A stretch of DNA of 64,000 nt from JARRKC01 sp963723965 (GTDB lineage Bacteria; Acidobacteriota; UBA6911; RPQK01; JAPXNP01): the NCBI GenBank assembly GCA_963723965.1, contig CAVRSV010000006.1, positions 259,770 to 323,769 of the forward strand, read 5' to 3'. Both the position numbers and the translations under genes were made by a program. The stretch's first letter is position 1, and each line of letters starts with the position of its first letter. This document shows, piece after piece, positions 1-7,500 of this stretch. The notes below the pieces were generated by a model that saw only the letters and a list, made by a program, of their open reading frames with translations, had not been told where the DNA came from and made no database searches.

Positions 1-143
1 GGCAGAGGGACGACATGGGGTGAAGCGGAGGCCGGGATCTCGACTCCGGCGTCAAAGCGCCAGCGGTGTCCCCGGCTGTAGCGAGAATCGGTGAAGCTCG
101 CACCGTTGCGGCTCCACTCGACGATTGCCTTGTGCTCGGCCAT
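1..143 (-). CDS. OsmC family peroxiredoxin-like protein (partial, N-terminus only)
   Basis: Only the first 47 residues are inside the window; the gene runs off the left edge. The start is the ATG at 143. The peptide begins MAEHKAIVEWSRNGASFTD and continues with YSRGHRWRFD and SPHVVPL, which matches the N-terminal beta-strand region of OsmC/Ohr-like proteins that detoxify organic hydroperoxides. The catalytic cysteines of the family lie further in and cannot be seen. It is 53 bp downstream of the thioredoxin-like selenoprotein on the same strand, so the two may form a redox operon. The family call rests on recognition of this N-terminal pattern. Confidence 0.75.
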   Translation of the reverse strand, partial: MAEHKAIVEWSRNGASFTDSRYSRGHRWRFDAGVEIPASASPHVVPL

Positions 144-196
144 TTCGTTGGCGCGGTGCACCGACTCTTGTGCCCGCCGGCCCTCACAGCGACCCG

Positions 197-754
197 TTAC
201 TGACCCCACCAGATCTGAAGCGCCTGCTCCAGGGCCTCCTGACTATAGGCCTGACCGACATCCAGTCCCCGGGCCTGCATCCAGAAGGTCGGCTCGGGGG
301 GCTTGTCCCGCCACACGATGTGGGGTTTGTAGAAGATGAACATGTCCCACGACTGGTTCTCGGGCACTCCGAATTCCACCGAATAGGTTCTGGAGCCCCA
401 TTTCCAGAGGTCCCAAAAGTCTACGACGCGGGGGTCCGAGATGAAACGGGTGGCCTGGGAGGCCGCCGAGTGGGTGTCCGTGGGCATCCACGGTGTCCAG
501 AGAACGAATACCCGCACCAGCTTGCTCTCCGGGTGCCGGGCCAGAATTTCCTCGACTTGGGAGGCCCTCCCAAGACAGTGCGGTCAGGTCGGAGAGAGGA
601 TCAGGACGAGCCGACCCTTGTCGGACGAGGCATTGAACTGATCTTTGAAGGCTTGAGCGTCGAAGCCCAGAGGCACGACGTCTGCGCTCAGCGCCCAGGC
701 GCCCAGCCCCGTCAATAGGAGTGCGAGAACCAAGATCCTGCGAATCAAGACCAA
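197..754 (-). CDS. Thioredoxin-like selenoprotein with U-x-x-C motif (TGA read as selenocysteine)
   Basis: Two open frames (898-584 and 583-197) lie in the same reading frame, separated only by a TGA at 586-584. Read through, the protein is about 185 residues if it starts at TTG 754 (TTG 748 is an alternative). It has an N-terminal hydrophobic export signal (LIRRILVLALLLTGLGAWAL), a beta strand RLVLILSPT, then Sec57-Pro-His-Cys60, the place where thioredoxin-fold proteins carry CxxC. The downstream part (VEEILARHPESKLVRVFVLW, then PWMPTD, FWD, FWMQ) continues the fold with no loss of coding character and ends in TAA. A hairpin starts 9 nt after the TGA (see next entry). Likely role: a membrane-anchored or exported thiol/selenol oxidoreductase. 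The start codon is uncertain because no strong ribosome site is visible. The alternative is a pseudogene with a nonsense mutation, which the hairpin and UxxC placement argue against. Confidence 0.72.
556..586 (-). promoter_or_regulatory. Putative bacterial SECIS element following the in-frame TGA
   Basis: On the minus strand the TGA (586-584) is followed by 9 nt and then CTTGGGAGGGCCTCCCAAG (574-556). This folds into a perfect 7-bp stem with loop GGGCC, or 8 bp with a GGC triloop. The apical loop starts 16 nt after the TGA and begins with G. Known bacterial SECIS elements, such as E. coli fdhF with its GGUCU loop, have a G at the start of a small apical loop roughly 16-37 nt after the UGA, so both spacing and loop fit. 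The SelB-binding function is inferred. Confidence 0.65.
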
Positions 755-917
755 AAAAGCATACTCAGGAGGGCCAGCAGTTGGCAAGCCGGGGACCCGG
801 AACCGGCGGTGGATGCTCCGGGCGGCATACCGGAGCATGAACCGTCCTGAGTGTAGAAACGGCAAATCTGTTGCAGGCTGCTGACTTGCGTGTAACATCC
901 CGCTGCTGTTCTTTTAA

Positions 918-1159
918 TCGCGGGGGACACCGGCCAGTCTGGAGTCGGTCGAGTTCATCGGAATGGACTCCCCAAACACACCGGAGGAAAGAGCCCAGTC
1001 CTATGCGGTGGGCAACACGGCGGCGGTCGACAAGATCGCCAATCCGGACAACCTCAAGTTCTCCGAAGCGATGCGCACGCTGTTCATCGGCGACGATTCG
1101 GGCACCCACATCAACAACTTCCTGTGGCCTTCGACGTCGACACGGGCAAACTGTCGTAG
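918..1159 (+). pseudogene. Remnant of a PhoX/DUF839-type phosphatase
   Basis: An open stretch with no proper start encodes VEFIGMDSPNTPEERA, then KIANPDNLKFSEAMRTLFIG and DDSGTHINNFLW, which resembles the beta-propeller region of PhoX-like (DUF839) alkaline phosphatases. A single missing base after the TGG at about 1127 shifts the frame. The family sequence resumes as FDVDTGKLS and stops at TAG 1157-1159. Only about 80 residues of a protein normally several hundred residues long remain, so this is a decayed fragment. The upstream frame is closed by a TAA at 915-917. Confidence 0.6.
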
Positions 1160-1179
1160 AAATCCGAATCCGTCGATCA

Positions 1180-1216
1180 GAGGAAGGGAAGCCGGGCCCT
1201 CCGGCTTCCCTTCCTC
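1180..1216. terminator. Strong hairpin, probable terminator for the histidine kinase gene
   Basis: GAGGAAGGGAAGCCGG (1180-1195) and its exact reverse complement (1201-1216) form a 16-bp stem with a 5-nt loop. It sits 27 bp beyond the stop of the minus-strand kinase gene and 20 bp beyond the PhoX remnant on the plus strand, so it could end transcription from both sides. There is no clear T-run on either side, so rho-independent activity is not certain. Confidence 0.6.
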
Positions 1217-1243
1217 ATTGAAGGAACTGGAAGACTGCACCCG

Positions 1244-3748
1244 TCAAGACTGTGAATCGCGGCTCCTTTGAGCGAGTGCGTCTCGAATCTCGGCCAGAAG
1301 AACGGATCGAACGAAGGGCTTGCGAATCAGCCGAAGGCCTTCCAGGGGGAGGAGTCCGTTTTCGATGGTTTCGTAACTGTAGCCGCTCAGGAAGACGATC
1401 GGGAGGTGGGGCGCTTGTCCATGAATCTCTTCGTACACCACGCGGCCGCCCTTCTTGGGCATCACTGCGTCAAGCATGACCAGATCGATGTGGTCTTTGT
1501 GCTGGGCGAAAAGTTCGAGCGCTTTCTGTCCATCGCTTGCAGTGATGACCTTGTAGCCGGCCTGCTCGAGCAGAGTCACGGCCAGGCGCCTCACTTGCTC
1601 TTCGTCCTCTGCCAGCAGAATGGTCTCACCCCCTCCGAGAAATTCCTCCTGAACGCCGTCGTTCTCGCTCGCCTGCGAATCACCCGGGGCCTGGACCTCC
1701 GGGAGATAGATGTCGAACGCGGAGCCCTTTCCAGCCTCGCTATCCAGACTGATGAATCCCCGATGTCGGGCTACGATCGCATACACGGTGGAAAGACCCA
1801 GGCCGGTTCCCTCGCCTACCGGCTTCGATGTGAAGAAGGGCTCGAAGATCCTTTCCCGGTCCTTCTCTGGAATTCCGCACCCGTTATCGGACACACTGAG
1901 GACGACGTATCGGCCAGCCTCCACACCCTGGCGCAGACGAGGATCGTCCCCCGCCAATTCGAGCGCTCGTACTTCGATCTCCAGGCGGCCGCCTTCGGAC
2001 ATGGCGTCCCGGGCGTTCAGGCAGAGGTTCAGCAGCACCTGCTCCATCTGCCCCCTGTCGACTTCGACCCACGCGGCCTCCCCGGCAGGGCGAAATCGAA
2101 GGTCGATGTGCTCTCCGATGATCCGGCGGATCATCTTCAACAGGGAGCCGGCCAGATCGTTGAAATCCACGGGTACCAGCTTCAGAGCTTGACGGCGACT
2201 GAAGGCGAGCAACTGCTGAACCAGTGCGGTCGCCCGTTCGGCAGCTCGTTGAACCTCCTCCAGACTCGATCTCGCCGGAGAGTTCTCAACCAACTCTCCG
2301 GCGGTCAAGTCCGCGTACCCCAAGATCACCTGGAGCAGATTGTTGAAGTCATGAGCCACACCGCCGGCCAACTGGCCGATTGCTTCCATCTTCTGAGACT
2401 GGCGAATCTGCTCCTCCATCTCGAGCTCTTGAGCGACGTCTCGGCCGACCATCACGAGGTTCACGATTTCACCGGCCTGATTCCGGACCGGCGAAATGAC
2501 CGTTTCCTTGACGAAGAGAGAACCATCCCTCTTGCGGTTGACGATGCGTCCCTGCCAGGACTCGCCCGATCGGAGGATCCCCCAGATTCGGTCGTGGAAG
2601 GCGGGCTCGTGCCGATCACTGCGGATCACTTCATCCATATCCCGTCCCAGAACCTCCAGTCTCCGGTAACCGGTCACGACTTCGAATGCGGGATTTACAA
2701 AGACGATCCTTCCCTTCGCATCCGAGATGATCACCATCTCGGCCGCCTGTTCGATGGCCGTGGCCAATCGACTGCGCTCCTCTTCGGATTCTCGGAGCTC
2801 CGAAACGTCCACACCGACGCCCATGAATCCACCGTCATCCAGACGGACTCCTGTGAAAAGGTAGGGCACTTCCTTACCGGATTTCATCAAGAGCGGAAGT
2901 TCGAGCGCAGCGCTTCCGGTCTCGACGACCTCGCGGATCCCTTGACTTGCCTTGGACCGGAACGCCGCTGAGAACCATTCCAGCGCATGCCTGCCACGGA
3001 CTTCCTCCGCCCTGAATCCGGTCAGCTTCTCGAGATTCTGGTTCCAGCGACGCAACCGTCCTTCGCTGTCGTAGAGGTAGAACACTCCGGGAAGGCTGGA
3101 GAGCAACGTTTCCGAGAAGTGCTTCTCCTTGAGAATCTCCGCTTCCGTCTTCTTGCGCTCCGGCATCTCACGCCGAGCCCGCTCCAGTGACTGCCGGTTG
3201 TTCCACACGGCCATCAAAACCAGGACGAGCGCGCTGAGGCCGTAGGAAATCATGGCCCGGAGGGAGTTTGCCTGGGAATGAACGGCGGACGAATAATCCA
3301 GGTAGCTCTCTACCTCGCCCAGGTACATGGCGAGCCCGCAAAGGAAGCACAAGAGGGTGGCACCGACCGCCACGGAAGTTCCGAAGAAGAGACCGGCCGC
3401 AATGATGATGAGAATGTACGCCCCGAAATCGGGCGATTGGACCCCTCTGCTCGTCAGCGCCTCGAGCGTGATCATTCCCCACCCGCAGATCAGAAAGATC
3501 CACGCCGCGGCCGAGATGAGCCTGCGTCTCAGCAGAATCCAGATTGCCAGGACGATGGCCGTGTATCCCAGGGACGGAGCGACGACGCGCGCCAGGCTAC
3601 CGCCGAACAGGTTCAAAAAGACGGTGAGGAGGACCGCGGCTTGGACCGTGATCAGAATAATCCGAAGCATCTGAGCTTCCCGCAGGCGCTCCTCGGTTTC
3701 GAATTCCGGGAGGGGCAGGACCCGGTCGATCACCCTGTTCCATTCCAT
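1244..3748 (-). CDS. Hybrid sensor histidine kinase (membrane region, 2 PAS, HisKA, HATPase, receiver)
   Basis: The 834-residue protein has an N-terminal membrane region of about six helices (residues 28-182), then two PAS domains (about 205-320 and 327-445). A HisKA dimerisation domain carries the phospho-accepting His466 in GGVAHDFNN. The ATPase domain has the N-box NLCLNARDAM (Asn578), DNGCGIP and GTGLGLS. A C-terminal receiver has acidic residues LAEDEE and phospho-acceptor Asp760 in VMLDAVMP. It therefore senses a membrane or cytoplasmic signal and passes phosphate to its own receiver; the output partner is not encoded nearby. ATG 3748 is the start. The signal cannot be told from sequence. 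Confidence 0.95.
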   Translation of the reverse strand: MEWNRVIDRVLPLPEFETEERLREAQMLRIILITVQAAVLLTVFLNLFGGSLARVVAPSLGYTAIVLAIWILLRRRLISAAAWIFLICGWGMITLEALTSRGVQSPDFGAYILIIIAAGLFFGTSVAVGATLLCFLCGLAMYLGEVESYLDYSSAVHSQANSLRAMISYGLSALVLVLMAVWNNRQSLERARREMPERKKTEAEILKEKHFSETLLSSLPGVFYLYDSEGRLRRWNQNLEKLTGFRAEEVRGRHALEWFSAAFRSKASQGIREVVETGSAALELPLLMKSGKEVPYLFTGVRLDDGGFMGVGVDVSELRESEEERSRLATAIEQAAEMVIISDAKGRIVFVNPAFEVVTGYRRLEVLGRDMDEVIRSDRHEPAFHDRIWGILRSGESWQGRIVNRKRDGSLFVKETVISPVRNQAGEIVNLVMVGRDVAQELEMEEQIRQSQKMEAIGQLAGGVAHDFNNLLQVILGYADLTAGELVENSPARSSLEEVQRAAERATALVQQLLAFSRRQALKLVPVDFNDLAGSLLKMIRRIIGEHIDLRFRPAGEAAWVEVDRGQMEQVLLNLCLNARDAMSEGGRLEIEVRALELAGDDPRLRQGVEAGRYVVLSVSDNGCGIPEKDRERIFEPFFTSKPVGEGTGLGLSTVYAIVARHRGFISLDSEAGKGSAFDIYLPEVQAPGDSQASENDGVQEEFLGGGETILLAEDEEQVRRLAVTLLEQAGYKVITASDGQKALELFAQHKDHIDLVMLDAVMPKKGGRVVYEEIHGQAPHLPIVFLSGYSYETIENGLLPLEGLRLIRKPFVRSVLLAEIRDALAQRSRDSQS

Positions 3749-3948
3749 GGCTGGCTTCTGTGGCCACCCCCTCGTTTACATCAGAAGGCCGACAATACTG
3801 AGTCGTCTCTGACTGAGATATTCCCGATTCAAGTACAGAGCCAGTCCTCCATATCGATTCGTCGGCATTTTCAGCTTGAATCTCCAGCCCTTTCATCCGC
3901 GGTTCATCCTGAATTGACTCGCGCGATTAGAGAACCGGCCCGAGACTG

Positions 3949-4320
3949 CCTTGGAACTCGTGGAAGGACGACCTGCGAAAACTGTTTGCGACCGGTCGAT
4001 CGAACCGCGAGCGCTTCTCGCCATCTCGCCAGGCGGCCGAAGGCCTGGCCAAGGCGCATGCCGCCGGGATCGCGCACCGCGACCTCAAGCCGAAACCATC
4101 AGGGTGACCAGACGGCTACGCCAAGGTACTCAATTTCGGACTCGCCAAGCTCACGGAGAAGGATCGGCGGGCGGCGCGCTGACCAACGCCTCGACGGCAA
4201 TCCGACCACGCCACGCAGGAGGGAGCGGTGATGGGGACCGTGGGATGCATGGCGCCGAAACAGGCGATGGGTCGGGCGGTCGACACCGCGCGGACGTACA
4301 CCTTCGGCTGCTCTCCATGA
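3949..4320 (+). pseudogene. Decayed Ser/Thr protein kinase fragment
   Basis: Pieces of a Hanks-type kinase catalytic domain can be read in shifting frames: LELVEGR near 3950, then AKAHAAGIAHRDLKPKP at about 4050-4100 (catalytic loop HRDLKP). After a TGA come PDGYAKVLNFGLAKLTEKD (DFG changed to NFG), and then VMGTVGCMAPKQAMGRAVD at about 4228-4280 (APE changed to APK). Several frameshifts, one stop and changed catalytic residues show that the gene is dead. This kinase type, with its VLDFGLAKL motif, is abundant in Acidobacteriota. Confidence 0.75.
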
Positions 4321-4594
4321 GGCTGCGACCGGTAGGAAGCCCTCATTGGCGGGGCGGCCGCACGTTGCGTGCGTCGCTGTTGCCAACAGCCATGTCGTCC
4401 GGCAAGTCATGGCTGGGGACGGAGGCACGTCCGAGCCTTCCGGGTTGGAGCGGCTTGCGTCCTCGGTTATCATGTCGATTACGCGTCCGCGGCTCAAACA
4501 GATCGAAACGGTCCGTGAGGCGTATTCGAGCAGACGGAGAGAGACTCATCCGGCGCGTGTTCTTCCGGCAACCGACGAATCAGGCGGGGTCTCT

Positions 4595-7500
4595 GTGATC
4601 AATCGGGGGCACCTGCTTCTCTTTCTGCCGGGTCTCTTCGTTCTTTCACTCGGCGGACACCTGCTTTGGGCCCAGACTCCGCTCTCCTGCGGTGACCGTG
4701 TCGAGGGGGAGATCAGCACCCCAGGCGAGCGGGATCTGTACCGGTTCGAGGGAAACCAGGGGGAAGCCATCCAGGTCGTGGGAGAGAGCATCGACCCCGG
4801 CCTACAGCTCGAGATCCAGGTCCTCGATCCCTCGGGCGTGCTGATCGGATCCAAATCGATCGCGTCGCCTCGATCCGGATCCATCAAGCTCCCCGAAACC
4901 GGCCAGTACAGACTGGCGGTTCGGGACTACCTCGACCAGGCGACGGGACGGTATGCGCTGAGCCTGCAGTTTACGACCGGGAGGTGCGCCGTTCCCATCG
5001 ATTGCGGAGACAGCCGCGAAGGCCCGGTCTCGAAGCGCGCCGAGCAGGCTGCCTTCTCCTTTGAGGGCCATGCCGGAGAAGCCGTACGAGTCACGACGGG
5101 TCTGGAGTCATCAGCCTCGAAATATCCCGTTGTCGAGGTCTTCGGACCCGGCGGCAACCGACTCGGCTGGAGTCCATCCGGCGACTCCGGAAGCCTGGTC
5201 CTCACGGAGGACGGCACGCACACTCTCCTCCTGAGCGGGTTCTACAGTTTCTTCGATCAGCCTCATCCCGACAGATACGGGGTCAGTCTGCAGTTTTCCA
5301 CCGGGCAGTGCGCTTCGCCACTGGGCGATGGGGGAGTGTTGGAGCGCTCCGTCGATCGGCTCGTCCAACAGGACGCTGTCGCCTTCGAGGCGGGGGCGAG
5401 TTCCTGGGTCCACCTGGAGAGTGAAGCCCTCGACTACGACCCCTGGACACCGCAGTTCACTCTCTTCGATCAACTCGGAACCCAAGTCGAGACCGCCGCC
5501 GGATCCCCGGTTGATTTCTTCATCCCGCGAGACGGCTCCTACACGGCGGTCGTTGCCAGCCGCGGCGTTCCTCGCAGAACGTTCCGGACCCGGCTGGGGC
5601 TGCCGGCTTCGAGGCTCACGGCCGTGACCGAGCGTCTTTACCAGTCGCCCGTCGAGCACTCCGCCGTCGCCTTCAGCAGTCGCCATGACGAGTACCTGGC
5701 AGTCTACGCACTGGATGTCTCCGGCTTTGGAGAGTACGAGATCTACGGCCGCCTCCTCGATGCAGCCGACCTGCAGCCCAAGGGAGACGAGTTCCGGGTC
5801 AGCCGGATGGGTCCCGAGCTGGATCCGCAGTTCCAGGCCGCGGACCCCGACGTCACCTACGACCCTGTGGGCGACCGGTATCTGGTCGTGTGGTCGGGAG
5901 AGAAATCGACGGATGGCAAATTCGAGGTTTACGGCCAGTTCCTGAGCGCGGGGACCGGGACCGCGATCGGACAGGACGATTTCAACATCACATCCACGGG
6001 GTCCGCGACGAACACCGCTTTCGGCTCGTTCAGGCCCAAGGTGAGGTCCCTGCCGTCGAGCGGCCAGTTCTATCTCGTCTGGCACGCCGACACGCGACAG
6101 GACGGAGCTTTCGATGTCTTCGGCCAGCGACTTGCGGCAAGTGGATCGCCGCTCGGAAGTCCGGCCAGGCTGAACGGCGTCGCCACCACGAACGCCGCTT
6201 CTTCCTCCCGGAATCCAAGTCTGGCCTACGACGCGGATCAGGGGGAGTTCCTGGTGGTCTGGCAGGGGCCCGGCGCGACTGGCGCCGTCTCCGCAATCCG
6301 GGCTGCGCGGGTCAACGCCGCCACCGGCACAATCGTGTCGCCGGGTGAATTCATCATCAGCGACGCCACGGACGAGGCCCCGCCCGTCTCCTCCGACGCC
6401 CCGCCGGACGTGAGCTTCTCCCGTTCCGAAGGAGTGTACCTGGTGGTCTGGTCTTCCGCCGGTGGACGAATTCTGGGCCGGCGGGTGAATGCTGCCACGG
6501 GCACGCGCCTCGGGTTCGGATCGACGCCTCTGAACTCCGGCTCCGGCGGCAGCCTGCCCAGGGTATCGCGTACCGGCGCGGACCGCGAGTTTCTCGTCAC
6601 CTGGCAACAGGATCGGGGCGGCGGCGAGCTGGAAATCTCCGGGCAGAGAATCGACAGCCTCAGCGGCCTGCGCAAGGGTGAGCTCCAGCTGCAAATCAGC
6701 CGGGTCGGCCCCGACGGTGACAGCCGCTATGCGGCGCGCTTCCCGAGTCTGTGTCCCGAGGGGCGGGACGACGGTTATCTCCTGCTGTGGGCCGGTAACG
6801 CGCGCCCTTCGGGAGGAAACCATCTCACCGCCACCGACGTGCCCTTTCACGATTCGAGGACGACGGGTGATCTGAACTGGGTCCTCAGCGCCCGGGAAAC
6901 TCCCAGCGGGACCGGCGGACCGCTGTTTTCCGGGGCCGTGTCAACGGCCGGTGAGGACGGACTGGTGGTCACGGGAGGCTTTGGCGCGCTGACTCGAATG
7001 GACTCGGACGCCTCGGTGTTGTGGTCTCTGCGCACGAGCGACTTTACTTCCGAACCCATCGGTCGCCCCATGAGCGCGGGTGACGGGACGTTTCTCATCC
7101 CCGGTCAGGCCGGAAGGGGGTGGGAGACGGGGCACCTGAACGCGGTCTCCCAAAGCGGAACCCGAATCTGGGAGCGCGGCGTCGCAGAGGGCGCCTGGAT
7201 GCCCCTCGCCGAAGGCCCGGACTCCGTTCTCTACGGGCCCTCTTCGAGGGGACTGTCCGCCCTGGACTCGAACGGAGAGACTCTGTGGGAATTCCCGACC
7301 GTCGACTTCACGCCGACGACTGCACCGGCCGTCGATCCGGCGGGCCGACTGCTCCTGGGGGCCCGCAGCATCGACACCCCGGCGCAGAGCCGCCTCTATT
7401 CGCTGAGCCTTTCGGGCACACCGGCGTGGCTCCTGGACGTCGACTGGGACATCGGCGGAGACTATTCGATCGCCTTGGGCGCGGATGGGACTGCCTATGT

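Noticed and set aside
1268..2971. Long plus-strand ORF (567 codons) opposite the histidine kinase
   Set aside because: It is an antisense shadow of the kinase in a high-GC, high-GC3 region; no family similarity can be seen.
5111..6850. 579-codon minus-strand ORF opposite the giant secreted protein
   Set aside because: Antisense shadow; low-complexity Arg/Gly/Asp-rich composition without recognisable motifs.
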